NCBI RefSeq assembly: GCF_004352915.1
Contig: NZ_SJSY01000072.1
Span: forward strand, 248,001 to 312,000
Length of the DNA: 64,000 nt
Reading direction: 5' to 3'
From: Flavobacterium zhairuonense
Lineage (GTDB): Bacteria > Bacteroidota > Bacteroidia > Flavobacteriales > Flavobacteriaceae
Each line of letters begins with the position of its first letter. The first letter of the stretch is position 1. Of the stretch, positions 18,525 through 26,808 are shown in pieces. The notes below the pieces were generated by a model. That model saw nothing but the letters and a program-made list of their open reading frames with translations, was not told where the DNA came from and did no database searches. The position numbers were made by a program, and so were the translations under genes.

Positions 18525-18558
18525 TTTAGTAGCGGGAAGCATTCAAATATCTAACCGC
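18525..18558 (-). repeat. Initiator tRNA 3'-end remnant joined to a 19-base unique tail
   Basis: TTTAGTAGCGGGAAGC followed by ATTCAAATATCTAACCGC. The first part equals the 3' acceptor end of the initiator tRNA genes at 19760 and 38683. Identity stops after AGCGGGAA. A second copy with two base changes lies at 36854-36887. Confidence 0.6.
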
Positions 18559-18802
18559 ATTATTACTGATTATTATGCAATTTTTGCATTAGCATCCTAA
18601 AGTAATATTTTAAAATGCAAAGATCTAGTAATTCAAATTCGATGTAGATTATTAGAAAATAAAAGCCTGATAATTGAACATACCCCAAATAGTGTCTAAC
18701 TATTGGGGCATGTTCACATATCGAAATGGCTTAGATCGTAAAATTTTAACTATTGTCATCAAAGTAATATTCTACGTCAATATTTTCTTTCTTTAATCTA
18801 TT

Positions 18803-19564
18803 TTATTTAATCTCATTTTTTTTGATAATCACTTTAGATCTGAATTTTTGCCAATCAGAATTAAATTCGAACAAATCTTCGATCTTATATATGTAAATAT
18901 TATTCACTTGGTTTTTATCAATCGCCTCGTTTAAATCTTTACCCAAAAAATGATTTATAGAAATTTTGGTCGAAAGATTATCGGCCATTATAAATTCAGG
19001 AATGTTCAATAATGGGTAATGTGAACTTGTGTATGTCGTCCATCTACCTTTATTATTCTCAATTTCATTTAAAAATTCTCCACAAAATACAATGAGATGT
19101 ATATATAAAAAGTTTTTAGTTCTGTCATATCCAAAATTATATAATGCTTTATTAAACTGATCTAAATTCGTTTCTGAGATCTTTTCCGGTATTTCTAATT
19201 CTAGATTTAAAAATAGTTCCTTTATAAAGACTTCTCTAAATAAAGTTGGATTCTTAAAAATCTTACGATACTTAAAATAAGGAGTATTAATTTCCTTGAA
19301 GTTTTTCTCATTAAGTGATTCCAAAAAAGATTCTTCAGAATTAAAAAGATATATTTCACTTTCATTTGTTACATGATTATCACCGTAAAGTGTTAGATCT
19401 ACGTTGGAATTAGATGTTTCAATAAAAACATCTAAATTATCAAATGCGTAATAGATTTGACTTTTTTTCAATTTTCGATTTACATCTGTTATAAATCCTA
19501 AAATTTGGTCATCATTTTTAGTTAGGATTTCCTTAAACTCGCTGTATGGAATTTTTTTCTTCAT
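18803..19564 (-). CDS. Hypothetical protein
   Basis: The 253-residue soluble protein is not recognised. It mixes helices and strands, starts with MKKKIPYSEFKEIL, and has FDNLDVFIETSNSNVDLTLYG in the first third and IYIYKIEDLFEFNSDWQKF near the end. There is no signal peptide, membrane helix or catalytic signature. It is the last minus-strand gene before the tRNA and has no close partner. The very AT-rich start region fits a late-acquired or poorly conserved gene, but that is only a suggestion. Confidence 0.6.
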   Translation of the reverse strand: MKKKIPYSEFKEILTKNDDQILGFITDVNRKLKKSQIYYAFDNLDVFIETSNSNVDLTLYGDNHVTNESEIYLFNSEESFLESLNEKNFKEINTPYFKYRKIFKNPTLFREVFIKELFLNLELEIPEKISETNLDQFNKALYNFGYDRTKNFLYIHLIVFCGEFLNEIENNKGRWTTYTSSHYPLLNIPEFIMADNLSTKISINHFLGKDLNEAIDKNQVNNIYIYKIEDLFEFNSDWQKFRSKVIIKKNEIK

Positions 19565-19660
19565 TAATTTTTTTTTTTTGTGGATAGCATAATGCTGAAC
19601 TTGTCAGTAAGAAAAAATAAATAATAGATCTCATAATTAATTATTTAAAGAACTTCCCCC

Positions 19661-19684
19661 TGCTGGCGCGAGCGTCTCGCTCAT
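19661..19684. repeat. Intergenic hairpin repeat, AGCGAGACGCT type (inverse orientation)
   Basis: GAGCG-TCT-CGCTC (19670-19682) sits inside a GC-rich patch, TGCTGGCGCGAGCGTCTCGC. It is the reverse-orientation relative of the hairpin at 13148-13166. The flanks share only the core. Confidence 0.5.
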
Positions 19685-19720
19685 GAACGCAACGATGGTA
19701 TTAACAAAGATAGTTAAAAC

Positions 19721-19752
19721 AAAAAAAGCTCCAGATTTCTCTGAAGCTTTTT
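19721..19752 (-). terminator. Terminator of the first initiator tRNA, recurrent family
   Basis: Minus-strand AAGCTTCAGA-GAAA-TCTGGAGCTT followed by a T-tract. It begins about 8 bases after the tRNA 3' end. Confidence 0.85.
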
Positions 19753-19759
19753 GTTTTAG

Positions 19760-19832
19760 TAGCGGGAACAGGACTCGAACCTGTGACCTTCGGGTTATGA
19801 GCCCGACGAGCTGCCTACTGCTCTATCCCGCG
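19760..19832 (-). tRNA. Initiator tRNA-fMet (CAT)
   Basis: This 73-nt cloverleaf has anticodon CAT in the loop CTCATAA. Two initiator hallmarks are present: the anticodon stem ends in three consecutive G-C pairs (GGG/CCC), and the first acceptor position is unpaired (C1 against U72). The discriminator base is A and CCA is not encoded. It is identical to the copy at 38683-38755. Confidence 0.95.
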
Positions 19833-19844
19833 ATGTTTCGGGTG

Positions 19845-19874
19845 CAAAGATAAGCAGTAAATACAGTTTATCAA
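19845..19874 (-). promoter_or_regulatory. Promoter of the first initiator tRNA
   Basis: On the minus strand TTG (19872-19874), exactly 19 bases, then TATCTTTG (19845-19852). This is the full Bacteroidota TTG-N19-TAnnTTTG arrangement. It is followed by CACCCG and the tRNA starts 12 bases later. Confidence 0.85.
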
Positions 19875-19957
19875 AGAAATAAGTGAAAAATTTTCCTAAA
19901 GTTAAATTTGAAGTAACTATTTGTTAATCAGTTTCTTGTATTTGTTTCATCCTGAAA

Positions 19958-20482
19958 TCAGATTTTATAATTCAATAATTCTGCATATGGATCTTTTTCT
20001 AAGCCTAATAATTTGCCAAAGGCAGGCTCAGTTTTGTAGCCGTTTTGTTTGAGTTTTATGATTTCTTTCCTGAAATTTTCATCCCGTGATTGCAGAATTT
20101 GATGTTCTATAATCATATGCCTGTATCCGTTTTGATTCTCAGTCGGAATGTTTTGTCCGAAAATTTCAATTTCGAAATCATCCAAAATAAAACTCCCAAT
20201 GAAAGATTCTTCTTGATTTATAATCGTTTCGCTGATTTTGAAATTGGTTTTGTCTTTAAAAAGAGAAGTTATCTTTTCAATAAAATGAGTTTTATTTTGC
20301 CAATAACAAACAATATCCAAATCGCTGTTTTCAATAGCAATATTTATTGGAATCGTACCTACTAAAATTGGGTCAAATTCTGCTAGAGCTTCCAAAACCT
20401 TGTTTTTTGTCAAAGTTTCATAAGCTTCGGCTTGTCTTTTGTTTCCAGACTTTAAATAGTCAATATTTTTGAAATCGATCAT
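19958..20482 (-). CDS. DUF4269-family nucleotidyltransferase-like protein
   Basis: The 174-residue cytoplasmic protein has a nucleotidyltransferase fold signature. GTIPINIAIENSDLDIVCYW (42-61) contains the paired acids D54-L-D56, and a third acid lies in DDFEIEIFG (about 113-121). This is the characteristic layout of DUF4269, whose substrate is not known. Its start codon lies 6 bases after the stop of the membrane glycosyltransferase gene, so the two form one transcript. Confidence 0.85.
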   Translation of the reverse strand: MIDFKNIDYLKSGNKRQAEAYETLTKNKVLEALAEFDPILVGTIPINIAIENSDLDIVCYWQNKTHFIEKITSLFKDKTNFKISETIINQEESFIGSFILDDFEIEIFGQNIPTENQNGYRHMIIEHQILQSRDENFRKEIIKLKQNGYKTEPAFGKLLGLEKDPYAELLNYKI

Positions 20483-20488
20483 TTAGGA

Positions 20489-22015
20489 TTATTTGTCGTA
20501 ATTTTTTTCTTCTTTGATTTCTTGCTCCAATCTTTTGTTGATGTTGATTTTAGCTTTGGTAAAAACAAAAATTGTAGTTCTGTATTCGCGAGCATATTTG
20601 TTGGTGATTTCGCCGCCAATAGATCCTTTTTCAAAAAACGGACTAGTTTCGGCAATTTCAGTGTTGTTTTCATCAAATTCTTTTATTCTGATGAGGTTAG
20701 TGTAATAAATGTCCAGATTAAACCAGTTGATATAATCGGCGTTGAAAGAAACAGCTTTAATTCCTTTTTGGGTATAATAATTAATTGCTCCAGCTTGACC
20801 GTAATTATCGCAAAGCACCAAAGTATTTTCAGATTTTGGAAATAACGCATAAATCGAATCAGTTTTGTGGGCAAGTTCTTTCCAGCCCAGCATATCGGCA
20901 AAATCTTGAGGCAGTTGGTGGTCTTTTCCGTCTTCCCAACGCAACATTCCAAGTTTTTTATATTTTTCAGGTTTTGCCGTGATTTCTTCGGGGCTTTTAT
21001 TAGGAAAAGCAACATTGTAGATTGGGATAAAAAGCAAAATCGGAATCAAAAGAAAAACCGGCTGTAAAAAGCGTTTCCATCCATCTTTTGAAATTTCGCC
21101 TAAAAACGCAGCGCCAAATGCGATGTAAATTGGATACAAGCCAATAGCGTAATATGCTTTGGCTTTGAAATAAATAAAAACCAAAAGCGTAAAAATTATC
21201 GAAGCAAAAAAGAATCGGAATTTTGCAAAAGGCTTGTAAAAAAGCAAAGCATAAAAGGAGGAAAGTATAACCAAAATACCTCCAAGGAAAAACAATATTT
21301 GCTCTTTTAAAAATCCAATACGGTCAACATTTACAAGTTGTGTTTCGGCCAATTCTTTCATATGATGCACAATCGGGAAATGGTTGTTAAATTGCCATAA
21401 AAGATTCGGCAAAACCAAAATCAAGCCTAAAATCATTGCAAAATAGAATTTCTTTTCGGCTAATATTTTTCTTTGTTTTGAAAGCAAAAGTGCCGGCAAA
21501 AAACCGATTAATAAAAAAAGAATATTGTATTTATTCAGAAATCCGAAAGCAAAAATTATGGTGCCAACAAAAAGCCATTTTGGTTTTTCGGTTATGATGT
21601 ATTGAATGACCGTGAAATAAAAAGCGGTCCAGCATAAAATATCCAACGAATTTGGCTGAAAAAGCATGTTTAATCGCAACAGCGATGACAGCAAAATGCA
21701 AGTTGCTCCTAAAATCAGTGCATATAGATTTCCTTTTAAAACTTCGATTGTTTTCCAAACAATTATAAGTGTCAAGGCGCCAAAAAGGGCAGGGAAGAAC
21801 TTGACCCAAAAAACAGAATTTCCTAGCAAAAATATAATGTACGAGAACCAAGAAGTCACCGGCGGAACTGATAAGTAGCCCCAAGCCAAATGATGTGCCT
21901 GATCCAGATGCAAATATTCATCGCGTTGCAAATCATATTCTGGACTTAGTAAAACGTACTGCAAAACAAATTTTAAAATGATAAACGCAATTAAAATAAG
22001 TGTTTTTTTAGTCAT
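20489..22015 (-). CDS. GT39/ArnT-like membrane glycosyltransferase (PMT_2 superfamily)
   Basis: The 508-residue protein has about ten membrane helices. A first loop carries acidic residues (RDEYLHLDQAHHLAWGY, 31-47), as in ArnT/PMT-type GT-C enzymes that use polyprenyl-phosphate sugars. The C-terminal part (about 390-500) is soluble. It is predicted to move a sugar onto lipid A, protein or another cell-envelope acceptor; donor and acceptor are unknown. It is co-transcribed with the DUF4269 gene downstream. The terminal segment ends in a charged tail, RLEQEIKEEKNYDK. Confidence 0.88.
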   Translation of the reverse strand: MTKKTLILIAFIILKFVLQYVLLSPEYDLQRDEYLHLDQAHHLAWGYLSVPPVTSWFSYIIFLLGNSVFWVKFFPALFGALTLIIVWKTIEVLKGNLYALILGATCILLSSLLRLNMLFQPNSLDILCWTAFYFTVIQYIITEKPKWLFVGTIIFAFGFLNKYNILFLLIGFLPALLLSKQRKILAEKKFYFAMILGLILVLPNLLWQFNNHFPIVHHMKELAETQLVNVDRIGFLKEQILFFLGGILVILSSFYALLFYKPFAKFRFFFASIIFTLLVFIYFKAKAYYAIGLYPIYIAFGAAFLGEISKDGWKRFLQPVFLLIPILLFIPIYNVAFPNKSPEEITAKPEKYKKLGMLRWEDGKDHQLPQDFADMLGWKELAHKTDSIYALFPKSENTLVLCDNYGQAGAINYYTQKGIKAVSFNADYINWFNLDIYYTNLIRIKEFDENNTEIAETSPFFEKGSIGGEITNKYAREYRTTIFVFTKAKININKRLEQEIKEEKNYDK

Positions 22016-22125
22016 GAAGTTTTTGGTTTAGGTTATATGTGGTTTTCTTTCAGTTAAATAAAAGCATAACGAATATAGGATTTAATTTTGATTTGAAAAT
22101 GCAGGAAGTGTTTCTGTTCCGAAAT

Positions 22126-22155
22126 AAAAAAAGCTCCAGATTTCTCTGGAGCTTT
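22126..22155 (-). terminator. Terminator of the DUF4494 gene, recurrent family
   Basis: Perfect stem AAGCTCCAGA/TCTGGAGCTT with loop TTTC and an A-tract on the plus side (T-tract in minus-strand RNA). It lies 8 bases past the DUF4494 stop codon. Confidence 0.85.
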
Positions 22156-22163
22156 AAGTAAAT

Positions 22164-22712
22164 TTATTCTTCGATTACGGTTTCAAATTCCATATGGTCA
22201 ATGATTTCCTCATCTAGTTTTGCTGGTTTTGAAGCTTTCAATGCATTGAATCTTTCAAGCATTTCAGTTTCTTCTTCTTCACCGCTGAAATAAGGAAAAA
22301 CATCCATAATTGGCGATTCAGAAATAGCTGGAATCGAATATTCGCCCATACTGTTTTTCATAACATGAAGCGTGTTGTCGTAGGCTTCTCTCACATCATT
22401 TGCCTGAACGAGCATGTACATGTTTGATTTTCTTTCTTTGCCGCTTTCTTCGTCATAAGCAATTAAAGAAACTTTTGATTTGAACCAACGATCAGCACTT
22501 TCAAACGGGTGAATTTCGGCAAAATTAGCCACTTTTATATTGGTGATTTTAAATTCTTCACTAATGTAAGCGGCCATTTCTTCATTTATTCTTTTTTCAG
22601 CTTCTGTATAAGAAATTGCATCCACCAAATACGGTTCGGTTAAAACTTTTTGTCCGCCCGTTTCGTCAGTTTTTCTATATTTTACTTTGCATTCGTACCA
22701 AGTTGCACTCAT
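22164..22712 (-). CDS. DUF4494 domain protein
   Basis: The 182-residue protein starts MSATWYECKVKYRK, the standard opening of this Bacteroidota-specific family. The longer frame opens with TTG at 22739, so the ATG at 22712 was chosen. The body has YLVDAISYTEAEKRINEEM and the conserved RWFKSKVSLIAYDEESGKERKS segment. No function has been assigned to the family. The protein is cytoplasmic, acidic at the C terminus and single-copy here. Confidence 0.88.
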   Translation of the reverse strand: MSATWYECKVKYRKTDETGGQKVLTEPYLVDAISYTEAEKRINEEMAAYISEEFKITNIKVANFAEIHPFESADRWFKSKVSLIAYDEESGKERKSNMYMLVQANDVREAYDNTLHVMKNSMGEYSIPAISESPIMDVFPYFSGEEEETEMLERFNALKASKPAKLDEEIIDHMEFETVIEE

Positions 22713-23061
22713 ATTCTTTGTAATTTTTAAAGATGCCAAAGATAGATTTTACCATGAAAATAGAAGCCAAATTCGGAAATAGATATTCACAATTTGAAAT
22801 TGGCTTCAATTCAAAGTATTTTGTTTAATGTTTTGGGTAATTTTGTTTTTGAGCTGTTTTTTACAAACTGATGTTTCTGAATGTGTATTTCATCGGCTTT
22901 AAATGAATATGGTGCGTTTTATTTGTTAAAAATCATATTATATTGTATATTTATTAACTTTTGAACTAAGGATTTTTGAAGGTATTTTAGTACTTTAGCT
23001 TAAACAAAATTTAAATTTTGAAATCAAGTATTTGTTGAAGATAAACTCAAGCATTTTAGGT
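22713..23061. other. 349-base divergent intergenic region
   Basis: It separates the DUF4494 gene (minus) from the MutS-like gene (plus). Very AT-rich. The only recognisable element is the plus-strand promoter at 22961-22990; no RNA gene or repeat is evident. Confidence 0.5.
22961..22990 (+). promoter_or_regulatory. Promoter of the MutS-like ATPase gene
   Basis: TTG (22961-22963), 19 bases, TATTTTAG (22983-22990). The spacing is exact and the -7 element differs from TAnnTTTG at one base. Transcription would begin about 65 bases before the ATG at 23062. Confidence 0.5.
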
Positions 23062-24324
23062 ATGAATAATATTCAGGATTTAAATATAAAAGAAGAAGTA
23101 CTGCCAATTTATGATTCTTCATTGAATAGCTTTACTCGAAAAAAAATTCTTCATTTGTTGGAAACGCCTTTGCCAACCCAAGCTCATGCCGTTGAGAGGC
23201 AAAATATCCTTAAGGGTTTTATCCATAATAAAGAGGTTTTAAAAAGCTACTCTTATACTGTTTTGTATTTAAATGAAGTGCATTATTTCCTGAATAATTT
23301 TAAAGAAGAAGAGTTGAATTGGAAGCGATTTTTGTTTTTTGGTCCAACTGCCGATGAAATTCTGACTCACAATAAAATCCACCAGTTGATTCTGTTTTTT
23401 TATAGATTGGAATCGGTGAGTTTTTCCAGGCTTAATCTTATTCATTTCCCGAAATCGTACAGAAAAGATTTGAATCGAATTCTGTCATTTCTTTCCTTTT
23501 TTGAGCTTAAAAAATATGAACACATCATTAGGGAAAAACAGTTGAAAACCAAACATGTTAAAAATATGTTGGCTAAAATTTCGGTTTTAAAAGAAGAAGG
23601 TCGAATTGAATGTTTTTGGGAAGATTTGTTTTTGTTTGAATCGTATTTGTCTATAAGCAAGGCTGTCATTGATCGTGGATTTGTCTTTCCGGTATTGACG
23701 GAAAAAAGTTTTGTGATAAATGATTTTTACCATCCGTTAGTCGAAAATCCTGTTAAAAACAGTTTCAGAGCGGTCAATAATGTGATCGTGCTGAATGGCC
23801 CAAATATGTCTGGCAAATCGACATTTCTTAAATCGGTTAGTTTGTGTATTTATTTAGGGAATTTAGGATTTGGGATTCCAGCTTCTGATGCAGAAATTCC
23901 GTTTTGCACTGATTTTTCAGTCGGAATAAACAAGCGCGATGATATTTTGAATGGTTACAGCCACTTTATGACGGAAATTATTAATGTCAAAGATGTTGTC
24001 TTGAAAGCTGCCGACGGAAAAAGATGTTTTGTTGTTTTTGATGAACTTTTTAGCGGCACTAATGTTGAAGATGCGCTAGAAATCTGCACTAGAACTATAA
24101 ATGGCGTTAGTCTTTATTCGAATTCGTATTTTCTGATTTCAACACATATTCAAGAATTGAAAGATATGACAAACGACACTGTTTCGACCTATTATCTAGA
24201 TTGTGAATTAATCGACAGTGTTCCGACATTTACTTATAAATTGAAAAAAGGTTGGTCGGATATTAAAGTGGGCCGAATTTTGTTCGAAAAAGAAGGATTG
24301 AACAAGCTTTTGCGTGTTGGCTGA
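23062..24324 (+). CDS. Stand-alone MutS-type ATPase domain protein
   Basis: The product is 420 residues from the ATG at 23062 (an in-frame TTG at 23032 would add 10). The C-terminal half is the MutS ATPase: Walker A NGPNMSGKSTFLK (about 245-257), a GINKRDDILNGYSHFM signature, Walker B CFVVFDELFSGTN, and a switch in ISTHIQEL. The N-terminal half is helical, like the MutS lever/clamp core. The mismatch-binding domain with its Phe-x-Glu motif is absent, so it is not a canonical mismatch-repair MutS. It may act on branched DNA or in another ATP-driven process. It stands alone. Confidence 0.85.
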   Translation: MNNIQDLNIKEEVLPIYDSSLNSFTRKKILHLLETPLPTQAHAVERQNILKGFIHNKEVLKSYSYTVLYLNEVHYFLNNFKEEELNWKRFLFFGPTADEILTHNKIHQLILFFYRLESVSFSRLNLIHFPKSYRKDLNRILSFLSFFELKKYEHIIREKQLKTKHVKNMLAKISVLKEEGRIECFWEDLFLFESYLSISKAVIDRGFVFPVLTEKSFVINDFYHPLVENPVKNSFRAVNNVIVLNGPNMSGKSTFLKSVSLCIYLGNLGFGIPASDAEIPFCTDFSVGINKRDDILNGYSHFMTEIINVKDVVLKAADGKRCFVVFDELFSGTNVEDALEICTRTINGVSLYSNSYFLISTHIQELKDMTNDTVSTYYLDCELIDSVPTFTYKLKKGWSDIKVGRILFEKEGLNKLLRVG

Positions 24325-24364
24325 TTTTGCTGCCAAGAAAAGGTTTTCGGGCTTTTGTGTGTTT

Positions 24365-24868
24365 TTAAATCTTAATTTCGGTAGCTTCTCCATAACCAGC
24401 GAAAATAGCTTTCTTAAAATCAAGTTCGCTGTCGTTTATTAAAGTTTGATCTTTCACAATTGCTACGTTCACAACGGTCTTGTTTGCTCCAGGTTTTAGC
24501 GGTTGTTCTTGAAATCTTCCGCCAACAATAAGATAGTCGGTTTTTAAAAGCGGTTTTTTGTCCAGTTCTCTATATTCTAAAGTCAGGTGTAATTTTACTA
24601 AGTAGTATTCGCTTCCATCTGGGCCATTCAGTTGTCTGATTATTTTTCCTGAAACTTCGCTTGCGTTTTTAGCATAATCTTCTAAACCATTTTCTCCATA
24701 AATTGTATTGAGTTTAATGTAAAAAAAGTCATCTTCATTTGAAACTGGCGCCACGCTAATTTCTTTTGTAGTTTCTGTAGGTTGTTCTTCTTTTATTTTG
24801 TTTTCAGCTTTGTTTTGGCATCCTAATAAAGATAAAGATAAGGATAGCGCTAATAGCATTTTTTTCAT
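24365..24868 (-). CDS. Hypothetical lipoprotein
   Basis: The 167-residue product has a lipobox with Cys17 (LSLLGC) and a short charged linker (NKAENKIKEEQPTETTKE). A beta-rich domain follows with two strand-turn segments (YYLVKLHLTLEYRELDKKPLLKTDYLIVGG). No family is recognised. It converges with the MutS-like gene, leaving a 40-base gap. Confidence 0.7.
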   Translation of the reverse strand: MKKMLLALSLSLSLLGCQNKAENKIKEEQPTETTKEISVAPVSNEDDFFYIKLNTIYGENGLEDYAKNASEVSGKIIRQLNGPDGSEYYLVKLHLTLEYRELDKKPLLKTDYLIVGGRFQEQPLKPGANKTVVNVAIVKDQTLINDSELDFKKAIFAGYGEATEIKI

Positions 24869-25016
24869 GTTGGTTTGCTTGGGGTTGTAATTCCAAATGT
24901 AATAAAAGTTAAATGATCTTTAGGGTCCTTTTTTTTAAAAAAAATAATGTTGAAGAAGTCACTTTTTATAAAGTGAAAAATGTTTTTTATACTTTTTTAA
25001 GAGTATAAAGTAAAAA

Positions 25017-25041
25017 AAAACCACTTGCTAGAAGTGGTTTT
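25017..25041 (-). terminator. Terminator of the exported Ppx/GppA-like gene
   Basis: AAAACCACTT-GCTAG-AAGTGGTTTT; T-tract on the minus strand, 20 bases past the stop codon at 25061. Confidence 0.8.
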
Positions 25042-25060
25042 TCTTGTTTGTCCTAATTTC

Positions 25061-26152
25061 TTAAAAATTAGTGTTTACTTTTTTAGAACGATCTGCAATG
25101 TATGAAATCAGCCAGATTACTTGCCCTTCTTTTACAAAATAGACTTTCTTTGATTGTAAATTCGGAATGCTTTCTAAGCAAGTTTGTAATATGTTGTTTG
25201 CAGAAATAAGATATTGCTGGTCGTAAGTGCTCAAAACTCGTGCAATTTCTTTATTGGTTTTAGCAAGGTTGGTGAACTTTACGAAATTGTTTTTCAAAAT
25301 TGCATCGTAATTGATAACGTCTTCTAAGGTTAATGAGATATAGTGATCTTTTACTTCATCATTGTAGTATAATGTTGCAAAAGCCCATACAGCGCCACCA
25401 GACAAGTAAATTTTGTCTTTTTTAGCCAATGGAGGATTTGCATCCAATAATGCTTTTACTTTTTTGCGTAAAATCGGGTTGAAGTCAAATGCTTTTTCTT
25501 GATACGTTGTCATATCATTTGCTTGGTTTGGGTTTACAACCGTCTTTTTTACTGCGTCAGTAAGCGTCATTGTGCCGAAATCAAGCTCTAGCGGAACGAA
25601 TTCTAATTTGTCGTCTTGTTCGTCAATGTAGCCGCCTTTTGTAGTTTGAGCACCAATATCAAGTAAAAACGCATTAGCAAAATCAACTGGAGGCATAGCG
25701 CCTTTTACAAGTGTTTTTGCTTCTTCGTTTACGTTTAATACATCAAGATTTTTGTTTGTAAGTGTAGTGATTTTGTTTCTTAAAACCTCGACATTGCGTG
25801 CTTGTGCAAAAACAGGAGCGGCAACAATAAAGATGTTTTCTTCAAGAAGTTTGAATTCTGTTTTGATTTTTTTCAATTGATCAACAACTGTAATGCTGAT
25901 TTTGTTGATGTCTTCCTGAGGAAGTTCGCCTTTTTCGGCAATATGTGCGGCAAAATCAAGTCTGTCAGTTGCGAAGTAAAGAATTTTGTAATCTGCTTTT
26001 CTGATGTTGTTTACATCTACAACAGAAACTTTTATTGCTCTTCGGCCAATTTCAATTCCGCCATAAAGGCTTTTTTGAGAAAATGTAGTGATGGAAAAAA
26101 ATAAGCTTAAAAGGGTAAAAAATAAAATTTGGGGTTTGTTTTTTGTGAACAT
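25061..26152 (-). CDS. Exported Ppx/GppA-like ASKHA-fold protein
   Basis: The 363-residue protein has a signal peptide (about 1-26, ending TTFSQ). The body has the three ASKHA phosphate-binding signatures in Ppx/GppA order: GGIEIGRRAIKVSVVDV (31-47), the acidic NEEAK (142-146), LLDIGAQTTKGG (163-174) and a later IYLSGGAVWAFA (about 246-257). Normal exopolyphosphatases of this fold are cytoplasmic and usually have DIGGGS; here the second loop is DIGAQT. A periplasmic phosphatase or a non-catalytic sensor are both possible. It is monocistronic. Confidence 0.75.
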   Translation of the reverse strand: MFTKNKPQILFFTLLSLFFSITTFSQKSLYGGIEIGRRAIKVSVVDVNNIRKADYKILYFATDRLDFAAHIAEKGELPQEDINKISITVVDQLKKIKTEFKLLEENIFIVAAPVFAQARNVEVLRNKITTLTNKNLDVLNVNEEAKTLVKGAMPPVDFANAFLLDIGAQTTKGGYIDEQDDKLEFVPLELDFGTMTLTDAVKKTVVNPNQANDMTTYQEKAFDFNPILRKKVKALLDANPPLAKKDKIYLSGGAVWAFATLYYNDEVKDHYISLTLEDVINYDAILKNNFVKFTNLAKTNKEIARVLSTYDQQYLISANNILQTCLESIPNLQSKKVYFVKEGQVIWLISYIADRSKKVNTNF

Positions 26153-26401
26153 TGTGGATTTTAATTGTTGTTGTAATATAGTTTTAATAAAGACTTTTCG
26201 TGAATTATGTGAAAATCATAATTTTAGATTGGAAATAGTAGGTTTTGTAATCAGATTGCAAATTTATGAAAACATTTACTAAATATAAACTCAGTTATAA
26301 AGAAAACGCATTATTAAATTATTAAGGTCTTGTTTTGAAGTCGATAGCAATTTGTTTATGCTAATAACGTGCTGAAAATGGATCTAGTATATTGTAGAAA
26401 T

Positions 26402-26432
26402 AAAAAAAGCTCCAGATTTCTCTGAAGCTTTG
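26402..26432 (-). terminator. Terminator of tRNA-Glu, recurrent family
   Basis: Minus-strand AAGCTTCAGA-GAAA-TCTGGAGCTT plus T-tract, starting 6 bases after the tRNA end. Confidence 0.85.
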
Positions 26433-26437
26433 TTAAG

Positions 26438-26509
26438 TAGTCCGTGGGGGAATCGAACCCCCCTTACCAGGATGAAAACCTGGCGTCCTAACCGATAGAC
26501 GAACGGACC
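26438..26509 (-). tRNA. tRNA-Glu (TTC)
   Basis: This 72-nt cloverleaf has anticodon TTC in loop TTTTCAT. The anticodon stem is CCAGG/CCTGG, and a T-arm with GGTTCGATTCC is present. The acceptor stem is GGTCCGT/ACGGACT with a G-U first pair and discriminator A. CCA is not encoded. Confidence 0.95.
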
Positions 26510-26528
26510 TGCTTTGTTATTGCGGGTG

Positions 26529-26558
26529 CAAAAGTGCAACTATTTTTGGAATACACAA
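26529..26558 (-). promoter_or_regulatory. Promoter of tRNA-Glu
   Basis: On the minus strand TTG (26556-26558), exactly 19 bases, CACTTTTG (26529-26536), then CACCCG. Spacing equals that of both initiator tRNA promoters; the first base of the -7 element is C instead of T. Confidence 0.75.
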
Positions 26559-26698
26559 AGGATTTGAAGAGATTTTTTTTGATTTTTTTTTAAAGAAATC
26601 ATTTTTGGCAATTAGGATTCTTAAATTATCGAAGTTAATGTTGTTGTATTTATTTGATTAATAATTGGTTGTTTTTGGTTTAAGAATGGGGTGGCGTG

Positions 26699-26735
26699 TT
26701 TTCAGCAAAATGAAAAAATTTTCAGCAAAATGAAA
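26699..26735. repeat. Two tandem copies of a 20-base unit
   Basis: TTTTCAGCAAAATGAAA occurs twice with a period of 20 bases. It is unrelated to the terminators and lies between tRNA-Glu and the Hsp70 gene end. Confidence 0.6.
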
Positions 26736-26808
26736 TTAATTTTGTTTTGAAAGAATGTTCTTATTTGTTTTTCTTGTTTGTAATTTCAGTAAATAGAAAA
26801 AAAACAAG

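Larger units (their letters stand above)
18218..18802. other. 585-base gap containing a tRNA-locus-like repeat
   Basis: No coding frame is convincing. The only structures are the repeat at 18423-18558 (described separately) and an AT-rich remainder. The sequence from 18423 to 18538 resembles the downstream flank of the second initiator tRNA (38571-38690), including the terminator and the first bases of the tRNA 3' end. Confidence 0.55.

Noticed and set aside
20522..21884. Several frames of 65-117 codons on both strands
   Set aside because: All lie within the membrane glycosyltransferase gene, whose long frame and helices are clearly coding.
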